Shown here: positions 52,532 to 62,423 of the stretch, in pieces
How the letters are laid out: the number at the start of each line of letters is the position of its first letter
How positions within the stretch are numbered: position 1 is the stretch's first letter
Source: JAEMQF01 sp963791595
Lineage (GTDB): Bacteria > Pseudomonadota > Gammaproteobacteria > Burkholderiales > Burkholderiaceae_C
NCBI GenBank assembly: GCA_963791595.1
Contig: CAWBTF010000025.1
Span: forward strand, 1 to 64,000
Length of the DNA stretch: 64,000 nt
Direction: 5' to 3'
Translations under genes and position numbers: made by a program
The notes under the pieces: model-generated
Told to the model about the DNA's origin: nothing
The model's input: the letters and a program-made list of their open reading frames with translations, nothing else
Databases searched by the model: none

Positions 52532-53386
52532 ATGAAATTCCAAGGCACCGATTCCTACGTCGCCACGCACGACCTGATGCTCGCGGTGAACGCCGCGGTC
52601 ACGCTGCAACGCCCGCTGCTCGTGAAGGGCGAACCCGGCACCGGCAAGACGATGCTCGCCGAAGAGGTGGCCGGCGCTCTGGGCATGCCGCTGCTGCAAT
52701 GGCACGTGAAGAGCACGACCAAGGCGCAGCAGGGCCTGTACGAATACGACGCGGTGAGTCGCCTGCGCGACAGCCAGCTGGCCGACGTGGACGGCGGCGA
52801 GCGGGTGAAGAATATCCACAACTACATCGTCAAGGGAATCCTCTGGCAGGCGTTCACCGCGGAGAAGCCGGTCGTGCTGCTGATCGACGAAATCGACAAG
52901 GCCGACATCGAGTTCCCGAACGACCTGCTGCGCGAAATCGACCGCATGGAGTTCTACGTCTACGAGACGCGCGAGCTGATCAAGGCGAAACACCGGCCGC
53001 TCGTGTTCATCACGTCGAACAACGAGAAGGAGCTGCCGGACGCATTTCTGCGCCGCTGCTTCTTCCACTACATCAAGTTCCCGGAGGCGGAGACGATGAA
53101 GCAAATCGTCGACGTGCACTTCCCGAACCTGAAGAAGGATTTGCTCAGCGCCGCGATGAAGAATTTCTACGACGTGCGCGGCCTGCCGGGGCTGAAGAAG
53201 AAGCCTTCGACGAGCGAGCTGCTCGACTGGCTGAAGCTGCTCCTCGCGGAGGACATTCCGCTGGAGGCTCTGCAGAGCAAGGACGACAAGGTGTCGGTGC
53301 CGCCTCTGGTGGGGGCGCTCTTGAAGAACGAGCAGGATGTGTCGTTGTTCGAGAAGCTGGTGTTCATGCAAAGGCATAACCGCTAG
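52532..53386 (+). CDS. MoxR-type AAA+ ATPase
   Basis: 284 residues from ATG 52532 (ATG 52502 is an in-frame alternative). Walker A is GEPGTGKTML, Walker B LLIDEIDKAD and sensor 1 FITSNNEKELPDAFLRR. MoxR/CoxD-like ATPases act as chaperones that insert cofactors or remodel complexes together with VWA-domain partners. The VWA/CoxE protein encoded at 56100 is the expected partner, though two genes lie between. The GNAT gene begins 7 bases after the stop, so they are probably co-transcribed. Confidence 0.92.
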   Translation: MKFQGTDSYVATHDLMLAVNAAVTLQRPLLVKGEPGTGKTMLAEEVAGALGMPLLQWHVKSTTKAQQGLYEYDAVSRLRDSQLADVDGGERVKNIHNYIVKGILWQAFTAEKPVVLLIDEIDKADIEFPNDLLREIDRMEFYVYETRELIKAKHRPLVFITSNNEKELPDAFLRRCFFHYIKFPEAETMKQIVDVHFPNLKKDLLSAAMKNFYDVRGLPGLKKKPSTSELLDWLKLLLAEDIPLEALQSKDDKVSVPPLVGALLKNEQDVSLFEKLVFMQRHNR

Positions 53387-53392
53387 CCACCC

Positions 53393-53983
53393 ATGCCCTG
53401 GCCGGCCCCGATCACGCTCAGCGGCAAACATTCGCGCCTGGTTCCGCTGAGCCCGGAACACACGGCCGCGCTCAGCGACGCCGTTCGCGACGGCGAACTC
53501 TGGAAGCTCTGGTACACCGCCGTGCCGTCGCCCGAGACGATGGCCGCCGAAATCTCGCGGCGCCTGAGCCTGCAGGCCACGGGATCGATGCTGCCTTTCA
53601 CCGTGCTCGACGCCTCAGGCACGCCAGTGGGCATGACGACCTACATGAACATCGACGCGGCGAACAAACGCGTCGAGATCGGCAGCACCTGGTACGCGAA
53701 GCGCGTGCAGCGCACGATGCTCAACACCGAATGCAAGCTGCTGCTGCTCGGCCACGCGTTCGACGCGCTCGACTGCATCGCGGTCGAGTTCCGCACGCAC
53801 CGCTTCAATACGCAGAGCCGGCGCGGCATCGAGCGCCTGGGCGCGCAGCTCGACGGGATTCTGCGCAACCACCAACGCGCGGCCAATGGCACGCTGCGCG
53901 ACACAGCGGTCTACAGCATCACGGCCGACGAATGGCCGGTCGTGCAAACCCATTTGCGCTGGCAACTCGACAAGCCGCGCTGA
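53393..53983 (+). CDS. RimJ/RimL-type GNAT N-acetyltransferase
   Basis: A protein of 196 residues. GNAT features include the beta-strand MTTYMNIDAANKRVEIGSTWY, the acetyl-CoA region AKRVQRTMLNTECKLLLLGHAFD and the RimJ-like pattern FRTHRFNTQSRRGIERLGA. It acetylates an amino group on a protein or small molecule; the substrate is unknown. It sits between the MoxR ATPase and the S9 peptidase genes on the same strand with small gaps. Confidence 0.87.
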   Translation: MPWPAPITLSGKHSRLVPLSPEHTAALSDAVRDGELWKLWYTAVPSPETMAAEISRRLSLQATGSMLPFTVLDASGTPVGMTTYMNIDAANKRVEIGSTWYAKRVQRTMLNTECKLLLLGHAFDALDCIAVEFRTHRFNTQSRRGIERLGAQLDGILRNHQRAANGTLRDTAVYSITADEWPVVQTHLRWQLDKPR

Positions 53984-54002
53984 ACCTTGCCGGGCACCCG
54001 AG

Positions 54003-56030
54003 ATGGCGCAGAAGAAAAGACCGATCACGGTCGATGAGTTGTGGAAGCTCGAGCGCATCGGTGGCATCGCCTTGGCGCCCGACGGCGCGCAAGCGGTGTG
54101 CTCGGTGTCGAGCTATGCGATGGACGAGAACAAGGCGCAGTCGCATCTCTGGCTGCTCTCGACCTTCGGCGGAACGCCGCGCCGGCTCACTTCTTGCGGC
54201 GAGAAAGACGGTCAGCCGGCATGGTCACCGCGAGGCGACGCAATCGCTTTCGTCGCCAAGCGCGAGCAGCAAGGCAAGAAAGACGACACGCCGCAGCTCT
54301 ACCTGATCGCCCCGGACGGCGGCGAAGCGCGCCGCATCAGCGACTTCGCACCCGGAATCGACGCCTTCAAGTGGTTCCCCGACGGCAAGCGCATCGCCTT
54401 CGTCGCCTGGGTCTGGCCCGAGCTGCGCGGCAGCGCAGCGCAAGCCAAACAATTCAAGTCGTTCAAGGAGCGCAAGGAAAGCGCATACGTCACGAGCGAA
54501 ACGCAGTACCGATTCTGGGACCACTCGCTGCCGATGGGGCGGGTCGCGCACCTGCATGTGCTGGATGTGGGCACCGGCCGCGTGCGCGACCTGTTCGAAG
54601 GCAGCGCCTACGAGCTGCCGCGCGCCGAGCCGGACGCGAACACGTTCGACATCTCGCCCGACGGCAAGACAATCGTCTTCACGCACGACCCGAGTCCGGA
54701 AAAGCGCATCGACCACTTTCATGCGCTGACTGAGCTGAGCGTGCGCAGCGGCGAATTCGAGCGGCTCGCGCTCGACAAGGCCTGGGACTTCAGCGACCCG
54801 CGCTACAGCCCGGACGGCGAAACGGTGGCTTTCATCGCGTCGAACCAGGGCAAGAAGATCACGATGCCCGACCAGCTGGCCCTCGTGAAGCGCGGATCGC
54901 GCTGGCGCGTGCTCAGCGACCGATGGGACCACTCCGTGAACGCCCCGCTGCGCTGGTCGGCCGATGGCGGGAGCTTGTTCTTCATGTCTGAAGAGCGCGG
55001 ACGCTGCCATCTTTATGCATGGGACATCGCCGGCGCCAAGGCGACGGCAGTCGTGCCCGGCGGCTGGGTGCAGGGCTTCGACGTCGCCGCCGGCGTGGCC
55101 GTCACGGTGGCCGATTCGATGCAGCACCCGGCGCGCGCCACGGCGTGGCGCGGCGGCGAAGCGCTGCGAATGGAGGCGTTCAACGACGAGGCTCTGGCGC
55201 GCCTGCGGCTTGGGCGGCACGAGGAAGTCGAGGTCACAGGCGCGCGTGGCGAGCCGGTGCAGATGTGGCTGGTCTACCCGCCGGGGTTCGACGCGAAGAA
55301 GAAACACCCGGTGCTGCACAGCATCCACGGCGGTCCGCATGCGGCCAGCGGCGACACGTGGCACTACCGCTGGAACACCCATGTATTCGCCGCGCAAGGG
55401 TATGTGGTCGCCTGCGTCAATTACCACGGCTCGAGCGGCTTCGGCCACCGGTTTGCCGACAGCATCACGCATCGCTTCGGCGAATACGAACTGCAAGACA
55501 TCGAGGCAGGCACCGACTGGCTGCTGAAGAAGCCCTGGGTCGATCGCAAACGCATCTTCGCTGCCGGCGGCAGCTATGGCGGCTACATGGTCGCGTGGAT
55601 GAACGGCCATGTGAAGCCAGGGCGCTACCAGGCCTATGTGTGCCACGCCGGCTGCTACGACTGGACCGCGATGTTCGCCGACGATTGCTACACCGTCCAC
55701 GAGCGCGAGTTCGGCGCCTGGTACTGGGACCACCGCGCGAAGGTGGAAAACCAGAGCCCGCATGCGTACGCCAACGCGATGCGCACCCCCACGCTCGTGA
55801 TGCACGGTGCGCTCGACTACCGCGTTCCCGATCAGCAGGGGCTGGCGTACTACAACACGCTCAAGGCCCGCGGCGTCGACGCGCGGCTGGTCTGGTTCCC
55901 GGACGAAAACCACTGGATCTTGAAGCCGCGCAATTCCCGGCTTTGGTATGGCGAACTCTTCAATTGGCTGAAACGCCATGGCGCGACCAAACCCGGGCTG
56001 AAGGGCGGCGCGGCGCCGAGCCGCCCCTGA
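54003..56030 (+). CDS. S9-family prolyl oligopeptidase-like serine peptidase
   Basis: A protein of 675 residues. The first ~400 form a WD40-like beta-propeller with repeated SPDG/SPRGD elements. The C-terminal alpha/beta-hydrolase domain has the oxyanion segment HGGPHAASG, the catalytic serine in GGSYGGYM (codons near 55566-55583), the Asp in HGALDYRVP and the His in DENHWI. There is no signal peptide, so it is a cytoplasmic acylaminoacyl- or dipeptidyl-peptidase-like enzyme acting on oligopeptides. Its place inside the MoxR-VWA cluster may be coincidental. Confidence 0.92.
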   Translation: MAQKKRPITVDELWKLERIGGIALAPDGAQAVCSVSSYAMDENKAQSHLWLLSTFGGTPRRLTSCGEKDGQPAWSPRGDAIAFVAKREQQGKKDDTPQLYLIAPDGGEARRISDFAPGIDAFKWFPDGKRIAFVAWVWPELRGSAAQAKQFKSFKERKESAYVTSETQYRFWDHSLPMGRVAHLHVLDVGTGRVRDLFEGSAYELPRAEPDANTFDISPDGKTIVFTHDPSPEKRIDHFHALTELSVRSGEFERLALDKAWDFSDPRYSPDGETVAFIASNQGKKITMPDQLALVKRGSRWRVLSDRWDHSVNAPLRWSADGGSLFFMSEERGRCHLYAWDIAGAKATAVVPGGWVQGFDVAAGVAVTVADSMQHPARATAWRGGEALRMEAFNDEALARLRLGRHEEVEVTGARGEPVQMWLVYPPGFDAKKKHPVLHSIHGGPHAASGDTWHYRWNTHVFAAQGYVVACVNYHGSSGFGHRFADSITHRFGEYELQDIEAGTDWLLKKPWVDRKRIFAAGGSYGGYMVAWMNGHVKPGRYQAYVCHAGCYDWTAMFADDCYTVHEREFGAWYWDHRAKVENQSPHAYANAMRTPTLVMHGALDYRVPDQQGLAYYNTLKARGVDARLVWFPDENHWILKPRNSRLWYGELFNWLKRHGATKPGLKGGAAPSRP

Positions 56031-56099
56031 GGGCGCAGAACTGGCTGGGGTGAGATCCGTGCGCCATCCTGCCCCGCATCCGCGCCACAATAGAGCACC

Positions 56100-57272
56100 A
56101 TGCTGATCAACTTCTTCTACACCCTGCGCGCCGCTAAGCTCAAGGTCTCGGTCAAGGAGTACCTGGTGCTGCTGGAGGCGATCAAAGAGGGCGTGATCGA
56201 CAATTCGGTCGACGATTTCTACTACCTCGCCCGTGCCTCGCTGGTGAAGGACGAGGCGCAGTACGACAAGTTCGACCGCGCCTTCGCCGCCTACTTCAAG
56301 GGGGTGGAGCTGCTCACCGACTTCACGCAGGACATTCCGCTCGAGTGGCTGCAGAAGAAGCTCGAGCTCGAGCTCAGCCCGGAAGAAAAGGCGGCGATCG
56401 AGAAGATGGGCTGGGACGAGCTGATGGAGACGCTCAAAAAACGCTTCGAGGAGCAGAAGAAGCGCCACGAAGGCGGCTCCAAGATGATCGGCACCGGTGG
56501 CACGTCGCCGTTCGGCGCCTACGGCTACAACCCGCAGGGCATTCGGATCGGCCAGGACAAGGGCCGCAACAAGTCGGCCGTGAAGGTCTGGGACCAGCGC
56601 CAGTACAAAGACTACGACGACACGCTGGAACTCGGCACGCGCAACATCAAGGTCGCGCTGCGCCGCTTGCGCCGTTTCGCGCGCGAAGGCGCGGAAGAAG
56701 AATTGGATCTCGACGACACGATCCGCTCCACGGCGGCGAACGCCGGCTGGCTGGACATCAAGATGGTGCCCGAGCGCCACAACAAGGTGAAGGTGCTGCT
56801 GCTGATGGACGTGGGCGGCACGATGGACGAACACATCCACCGCGCCGAGGAGCTGTTCAGCGCCGCGAAGAGCGAGTTCAAGCACCTCGAGTTCTTCTAC
56901 TTCCACAACTGCGTCTACGACTTCATGTGGAAGAACAACCGGCGCCGCTACAGCGAGAAGTTCCCCACCTGGGACATCATTCGCAAGTTCAACAAGGACT
57001 ACAAACTCATCTTCGTCGGCGACGCGACGATGAGCCCGTACGAGATCCTCCAGCCCGGCGGCAGCGTCGAATACAACAACGAGGAGCCGGGCGCCGAGTG
57101 GTTGCAGCGCCTCACCAACGCGTTCCCGAAATTCGCCTGGATCAACCCCGAGCCGCAAGGCGTGTGGGGCTACCGGCAGAGCATCGCCGTGATCCAGCAG
57201 TTGATGAACCAGCGCATGTTCCCGCTCACATTGAACGGGCTTGAAGGAGCGATGCGGCTGCTCAGCAAATGA
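56100..57272 (+). CDS. VWA-domain protein of the CoxE type
   Basis: A protein of 390 residues. An N-terminal helical domain (~1-120) precedes a charged linker with a Gly-rich patch (GGSKMIGTGGTSPFGAYGYN). The C-terminal VWA domain has MIDAS-like DVGGTMDE in place of the usual DxSxS, and LIFVGDATMSPYE. It is a partner type for MoxR ATPases such as the one at 52532. Its TGA overlaps the ATG of tamA (ATGA), so tamA may be translationally coupled to it. Confidence 0.9.
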   Translation: MLINFFYTLRAAKLKVSVKEYLVLLEAIKEGVIDNSVDDFYYLARASLVKDEAQYDKFDRAFAAYFKGVELLTDFTQDIPLEWLQKKLELELSPEEKAAIEKMGWDELMETLKKRFEEQKKRHEGGSKMIGTGGTSPFGAYGYNPQGIRIGQDKGRNKSAVKVWDQRQYKDYDDTLELGTRNIKVALRRLRRFAREGAEEELDLDDTIRSTAANAGWLDIKMVPERHNKVKVLLLMDVGGTMDEHIHRAEELFSAAKSEFKHLEFFYFHNCVYDFMWKNNRRRYSEKFPTWDIIRKFNKDYKLIFVGDATMSPYEILQPGGSVEYNNEEPGAEWLQRLTNAFPKFAWINPEPQGVWGYRQSIAVIQQLMNQRMFPLTLNGLEGAMRLLSK

Positions 57273-59110
57273 GGCAGCGCGGTTCGCAGCCGTGGCGCTG
57301 GGGGCTGAGTCTGGCGCTCTCGCTGGCGCAGCCCTGGGCGGGCGCCGCTGGCGAAACCGGCGAAGCGCCTGGCGCGACTGTCGAGTCGACCGCGCAAGCG
57401 GCTTACCTCCTTCAAATCGACGCGCCCGAAGAGCTGCGCAAGTTGCTGCTCGCCTACCTCGACCTGGCGCGGTTCCAGAACGTCGGCGAGGCCGAATCGA
57501 TCACCGGCCCCGAGCTCGACCGCCTGATCGCCGCCGCACCCGCGCAAGCTCGCGCGCTGCTCGAGACCGAGGGCTACTTCGCCGCGCTGGTCACGGCGCA
57601 GCGCAGACCGGGCGCGCTCGCGGTGCCGCAGGTGCAGTTGAAGGTGACTCCGGGCCCGCGGGTCACGGTCGTGCACTGGACGCTCGACGCGCTGGGCGAA
57701 CTGCAATTGCTGATCGAAGCCAACGACGAACTCGCGCGCACCACGTTCGACGCACTGCGCCGCGATTGGCCGTTGCCCACCAGAGCGCCGTTTCGCCAGT
57801 CAGTGTGGTCGGCGGCGAAGAATCAAACGCTGGCGCGGCTGCGCGCCAACGGCTACCCGAGCGCGAATTGGCTCGAGACCGACGCGGCGATCGACGTCGC
57901 GCAATCCAGCGCGACGCTGCGCGCCACGCTCGCCAGCGGCCCGCTGTTCCGGCTGGGCGAGCTGCGCATCGAGGGCCTGTCGCGCTACGACGCCAACAGC
58001 GTTCGCAACGTCGCCGAATTCAGCGTCGGCGCGCCGCACAGCGAACAGCGCCTGCTCGACTTTCAGGAGCGCCTGCTCAAGACCGGTTTGTTCGAAGGCG
58101 TGAGCGTCGAAATCGATCCGGATCCGGCGCAGGCCGCGTCCGCGCCGGTGCTCGTGCGCCTGCGCGAACTGCCGCTGCAACAAGCAACGGTCGGCGTGGG
58201 CTACAGCGACAACACCGGTCAACGCATCACGTTCGAACACATGCATCGCCGGCCGTTCGGCTTCAACGTGATCGCGAAGAACAAGGTGGAATTCGGCCGC
58301 GAGGCGCGCAGCTGGTCGGGCGAGCTCACCAGCCACACGCTGCCGGGCCTGTACCGCAACCTGCTCGCGGGCAGTTATGAAAAGCTCGAGGTCGCCGACG
58401 AGATCCGCACCTCCTGGCGCTGGCGCGCCGGCCGCGCCTACGACTCGCAGCGCATCGAGCGCGTGGTGTTCGCCGAATTGCTCGGCTCCGAGCTGCGCAA
58501 CGCGGCGGGCCGCGAACAGGCCGACGCGTTGTCGCTCAATCTCAGCGGCGCCTGGCGGCGCCTGGACAGCGTGATCCTGCCCACCGAGGGCTTGACGGCA
58601 TCGGGCCAGTTCGGCGGCGGCTGGTCGCAGAGCAGCGTTGCCGACAGCGGCCCGTTCAGCCGCGTCGATGCGCGCCTCACCGTGTACGAGCCGCTGGGCC
58701 TGAGCTGGTATGGCACCGGCCGGATCGAAGTCGGCCATTTGAACGCCGGCAGCAGCACCGGCCTGCCTGACCCGCTGCTGTTTCGCGCCGGCGGCGACGA
58801 CTCGGTGCGCGGCTACGGCTACCGCACGCTCGGGCCCGTCAAGGCCGGCGTCGTCACCAGCGGCCGCGCGCTGCTGACGGCCAGCGCCGAAATCGCCCGG
58901 CCGATCACCGCGCAAATGCCATCGCTGTGGTGGGCCGCGTTCGTCGACGCGGGCAATGCCGCCGAACACTTCAATACGCTCGACCCTGCCGTGGGCTACG
59001 GACTGGGATTGCGCTGGCGCAGCCCGGTTGGGCCACTGCGCATCGATTGGGCTTATGGTGTGGACGTGGGCAAGGCGCGCTTGCACTTGAGCGTGGGGAT
59101 CGCGCTGTAG
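57269..59110 (+). CDS. tamA: Translocation and assembly module outer-membrane protein TamA
   Basis: A protein of 613 residues with a signal peptide (cleavage after AGA near residue 27), three POTRA-like domains (~45-260) and a C-terminal Omp85 16-strand barrel. The barrel has the conserved loop-6 motif RGYGYRTLGP and a terminal beta-signal ending HLSVGIAL. TamA cooperates with the inner-membrane-anchored TamB in assembling outer-membrane proteins and in lipid transport. tamB follows on the same strand 3.3 kb later, the gap being occupied by a repeat element and two minus-strand genes. Confidence 0.93.
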   Translation: MRQRGSQPWRWGLSLALSLAQPWAGAAGETGEAPGATVESTAQAAYLLQIDAPEELRKLLLAYLDLARFQNVGEAESITGPELDRLIAAAPAQARALLETEGYFAALVTAQRRPGALAVPQVQLKVTPGPRVTVVHWTLDALGELQLLIEANDELARTTFDALRRDWPLPTRAPFRQSVWSAAKNQTLARLRANGYPSANWLETDAAIDVAQSSATLRATLASGPLFRLGELRIEGLSRYDANSVRNVAEFSVGAPHSEQRLLDFQERLLKTGLFEGVSVEIDPDPAQAASAPVLVRLRELPLQQATVGVGYSDNTGQRITFEHMHRRPFGFNVIAKNKVEFGREARSWSGELTSHTLPGLYRNLLAGSYEKLEVADEIRTSWRWRAGRAYDSQRIERVVFAELLGSELRNAAGREQADALSLNLSGAWRRLDSVILPTEGLTASGQFGGGWSQSSVADSGPFSRVDARLTVYEPLGLSWYGTGRIEVGHLNAGSSTGLPDPLLFRAGGDDSVRGYGYRTLGPVKAGVVTSGRALLTASAEIARPITAQMPSLWWAAFVDAGNAAEHFNTLDPAVGYGLGLRWRSPVGPLRIDWAYGVDVGKARLHLSVGIAL

Positions 59111-59128
59111 TCTCGCATCCGTTCGCTT

Positions 59129-59650
59129 TCAATCGCATTGAAATGGAGGGTCTGCCTTCGGCCCAAAGCTGACCTTCGCTGCGCGCCCCGTGCCAGCATG
59201 GTCCGGGGCAGGTGGCTTGGGGCACGTTCTCCGGCCCACGCTCGCGGGGCAGCAGATCGGGTGCACGAGCGCCGGCTCGTCATCGCCAGCCGCTGCCCCG
59301 AACCGTTCAGGACACCGCGAATGGGGCCTGCGCCCGTGCCCCAAACCACCTGCCCCGGGCACGACCGAGGTGGGCGAAGACGTGGTGCGCCACCACAGGT
59401 GCCAGCAGGGCGGTGGTGGTGCCCCCGGGCGCAGGACCCATTCGCGGTGTCCTGGCTCTTCGTGCGCTTGGATGGTGGTGACGCGGCTGTGCGTGGTGGG
59501 CCTCGGTGGTGCCCCGCGAGCGTGGGCCGGAGAACGGGGGCGCCGCCGCCGACCTGCGACCATGAACGCTGGCGCGCCGGCTGCAGGCCGAACGGCAGCA
59601 ACGGGCCGAAAGCGCGCGTTCCAGCCTGTCGGTCTGATGCCGTTGAAAGC
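59129..59650 (+). repeat. Palindromic interspersed element, copy 3
   Basis: About 520 gene-free bases between tamA and the glycosyltransferase gene. A perfect 26-bp inverted pair lies at 59225-59250 and 59511-59536. A 29-bp pair with one mismatch lies at 59308-59336 and 59426-59454. The outer ends carry CGGCCCAAAGC and CGGGCCGAAAGC. The orientation matches copy 2. The outermost flanks differ from copies 1 and 2 and include their own inverted CTTTCAA/TTGAAAG. No gene is recognised within it. Confidence 0.9.
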
Positions 59651-59659
59651 CAATCCGTA

Positions 59660-60775
59660 TCAGGTCTTCCAGGTGTAGCGCGACGTCACCGCATAGTTCC
59701 ACACCGAGCCGACGAAGATTCCGGCCACCGCCGCCACCGGCCAGAGCGTCTGTCGGTTGAACAGGAACGACGCGATGCCCACGTTCGCCGCGGCGCCCAG
59801 GCCGCAGATCGCGACGAAGGAGGCCAGGCCTCGCCACCAGTTCCAGCCCTTGAGCGACACGTCGCCGTAGGTGAGCAGGTTGTTGATCGTGTAGTTGTAG
59901 ACCATCGCCAACGCCACGGCCGCGCCCTGCCCCACCGAAAACGACACTCCAAAGCCCTTGAACAGCGTGGTCAGCACCGCGAAGTGCACGACCGCACCAC
60001 TCGCCCCCACCGCGCCGAACGCGACGAAGCGCACCGGCACGTAGCGGCCGAACAGCTTGTCACCCAGCAGCAGCAGAAACTCCCACACCACATTGGCCGA
60101 CAACTTGCTCTCGCCCGCGTGGCGCTTGCCGAACTTGAGCGGCAGCTCGGCGATGCGGAGCACCGCCGGGCTCGACGCGATCAGGTCGAGCAGAATCTTG
60201 AAGCCGAGCGACGACAGGCGCGGCAGCGCCGCCTCGAACGCTTCGCGGCGCAGCATGAAGAAGCCGCTCATCGGGTCGCTCACCGGCTGGCGTGTGATCA
60301 GGCGCGACAGCTTGGTCGCCAGCGCGCTCACGCGAACCCGCTCTGCGTCCCATTCGCCGACGCTGCCGCCGGGCATGTAGCGGCTCGCGATCGCGAGGTC
60401 GGTGGTGCCGTCGCGCAGGCACTCGAGCATCGGCAGCAGCAACGCCGGGTCGTGCTGCAGGTCGGCGTCCATCACCGCGAAGTACGGCGCGCCTGACGAG
60501 AGCATGCCCTCGATGCAGGCCGACGACAGGCCGCGCCTGCCGACGCGCTTCAGGCAGCGCACGCGGCGGTCGCTGCGGCCGACGTCCCAGACCTGCTGCG
60601 CCGTCAGGTCGCTCGAGTTGTCGTCGACGAACACCATCTCCCACGCGACGCCGTCGAGCGCATGGCGCACCAGCTCGACGAGCGGCGCGATGTTGTCGCG
60701 CTCGCGAAACGTGGGAATCACGATGGTGAGTTCGATCGGCACGTGATTGGCTGCTGTGCTCGGGCTGGACATCAT
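59660..60775 (-). CDS. DPM1-like glycosyltransferase fused to a GtrA-type membrane domain
   Basis: 371 residues from ATG 60775, overlapping the stop of the next upstream gene. The N-terminal ~235 residues are a GT2 polyprenyl-phosphate sugar transferase (LTIVIPTFRERDNI, VFVDDNSSD, the metal-binding MDADLQHDP). The C-terminal ~120 residues hold four membrane helices of the GtrA family (FVAFGAVGASGAVVHF, VYNYTINNLLTYG, VWNYAVTSRYTW). It makes an undecaprenyl- or dolichyl-type phosphate sugar on the cytoplasmic face and may help flip it, supplying the adjacent GT39 enzyme. Confidence 0.92.
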   Translation of the reverse strand: MMSSPSTAANHVPIELTIVIPTFRERDNIAPLVELVRHALDGVAWEMVFVDDNSSDLTAQQVWDVGRSDRRVRCLKRVGRRGLSSACIEGMLSSGAPYFAVMDADLQHDPALLLPMLECLRDGTTDLAIASRYMPGGSVGEWDAERVRVSALATKLSRLITRQPVSDPMSGFFMLRREAFEAALPRLSSLGFKILLDLIASSPAVLRIAELPLKFGKRHAGESKLSANVVWEFLLLLGDKLFGRYVPVRFVAFGAVGASGAVVHFAVLTTLFKGFGVSFSVGQGAAVALAMVYNYTINNLLTYGDVSLKGWNWWRGLASFVAICGLGAAANVGIASFLFNRQTLWPVAAVAGIFVGSVWNYAVTSRYTWKT

Positions 60776-62283
60776 CTCGGCGGGATCAGGTAGATGCGAT
60801 AGCGGTGCGGGGGCAGGTCGATTCCCCAGGCGCGTCTGTGAAGCTCGATGTCGACCGGCGGCGCGCTCGCATCCGCACGAGCACTCGTATGGGCCTGCGC
60901 CTGGCGCTGGCAGTCGCCATCGGCTTGCGGGCAGACGAGCACGCTGCCGTCGCGCTGCAGATCGGCGTCGCTGAACCACGGCGTTGCCGCCGGTGCCGCC
61001 AGGTTCCACCAGTGTGCGCCGGCGGGTCCGTAAAAGACGATCGATGCTGCCTGCTCTTGCGGGCCGCCCACCCACGCCAGCGGGCGGGCGGTCCGCTCGC
61101 GCCACAGCCGGTGCACGGCTTGGGCAAGCTCGGCGCGCGGCTCGGACGCGAGCGCGCTGCCGCGGCGCGCATCGTGGTAGCCCAGCACGACCGAGCCCGC
61201 GAGCACCAGGCACCACACCACCGGCATCGCACGGCGCAGCCAATCCCAGCGCGGCGCGATGCCGTGGCGCTCGAACACAGCCAGCCACAGCGTCGTGACG
61301 GCAAACCATTGCGCCATGCCCCACACCGATGCCATCGGCGCACGCAACGCCACGGCGATCGCAGCAATCACGATCATCGGCGCGAACGCGAGCCACCACA
61401 GTGGCGGGTGCAGCCGGGGGCGCAGGCAGGCACTGCCGATCAAGCGCAGCGCCTCGCGCCGCTGCGCCGGCGCGACCGACCACAGCAGGAACACCGCGCT
61501 CGGCAGCAGATATCCCAGCTGCGCCACCGTGTAGTTCAGCAGGCGCGCCAGTGCGGGAAGCAGCTGGCCAACGCTTCGCTGCGAAGCAAAGCGCAGCGTC
61601 GAGAACTGGTGGTCGAACATCCACAGCAGATGCGGCGTCAGCACCAGCAGTCCCGCGGCGATGGCGAGCCACGGCCCCGCGCCGCGCAAACGCTGCCGAA
61701 ACGCCGGAACGGCGACCGCCGCCAAACACAAGCCCAGAATCAGCACCCCGGAGAAGTATTTGCCCAGCATCGACAGCGCGGCAAACACCCCACACCCGGC
61801 GGCGAAGCGGCGCGCGCCGGTCTGCATGTAGGCGACAAAAAAGTACGCGGTCCACGGCCACAGCGACAGCAACACGGCGTTCGCGTTGAACTTGATCGCC
61901 AGGCCCGTGTAGAGCGGTGAAACACCGAGAGCGAGCGCCGCGAACACGGCGCCCCGATCCGACAGGAAGCGCCGCGCGAGTGCCGCCACGCCGAGCAGAC
62001 CGAGCGCCGCGTTCAGCGCCGACAGCGCGAAATAGGCGACATCGGTGTGCGGCAGCACGCTGAACCAGGCGGCAGCGATCCACGCGAACAGCGGCGGGTG
62101 CTTGGAATAGCCGGCCTGCCACTCGATGCCCCAGGCATAGTTCTCGACCATGTCGCCGGCAAAGTCGAGGTTGCCGCGCGACAGCCATGCCGCGAGGGTC
62201 CAGACCAAGGCGCCGGTGGCGAGCAGCGCGGGCAGACCCGGAGCGTTCCGCCTGCCCGGCGCTTGGGTGAGAGTTGTATCCAA
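60772..62283 (-). CDS. GT39/ArnT-like polytopic glycosyltransferase
   Basis: 503 residues from TTG 62283; no in-frame ATG lies nearer the first membrane helix, so the start is uncertain. It has about twelve membrane segments and GT-C features near the N-terminus (GDMVENYAWGIEWQAGYSKHPPLFAWI, with the acidic residue followed by the Lys-His-Pro-Pro motif typical of PMT/ArnT-like enzymes). It transfers a sugar from a polyprenyl-phosphate donor to a cell-envelope acceptor in the periplasm. It is coupled by ATGA to the DPM1-GtrA gene, which probably makes its donor. The acceptor (lipid A, protein or polysaccharide) is unknown. Confidence 0.87.
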   Translation of the reverse strand: MDTTLTQAPGRRNAPGLPALLATGALVWTLAAWLSRGNLDFAGDMVENYAWGIEWQAGYSKHPPLFAWIAAAWFSVLPHTDVAYFALSALNAALGLLGVAALARRFLSDRGAVFAALALGVSPLYTGLAIKFNANAVLLSLWPWTAYFFVAYMQTGARRFAAGCGVFAALSMLGKYFSGVLILGLCLAAVAVPAFRQRLRGAGPWLAIAAGLLVLTPHLLWMFDHQFSTLRFASQRSVGQLLPALARLLNYTVAQLGYLLPSAVFLLWSVAPAQRREALRLIGSACLRPRLHPPLWWLAFAPMIVIAAIAVALRAPMASVWGMAQWFAVTTLWLAVFERHGIAPRWDWLRRAMPVVWCLVLAGSVVLGYHDARRGSALASEPRAELAQAVHRLWRERTARPLAWVGGPQEQAASIVFYGPAGAHWWNLAAPAATPWFSDADLQRDGSVLVCPQADGDCQRQAQAHTSARADASAPPVDIELHRRAWGIDLPPHRYRIYLIPPR

Positions 62284-62423
62284 GCGCGCGATTCTGCCGC
62301 ATGGGTTGAGTTCACCCCCGCGACGCGCTGAGTGCGTTATCGCCGCACACGCCGCCGGCCGTCGCTGCGCAAGGCCTTCGCGTGCCCGCTCGCCGGCATC
62401 TGCGACAAAATCCGGGCTCGTCG

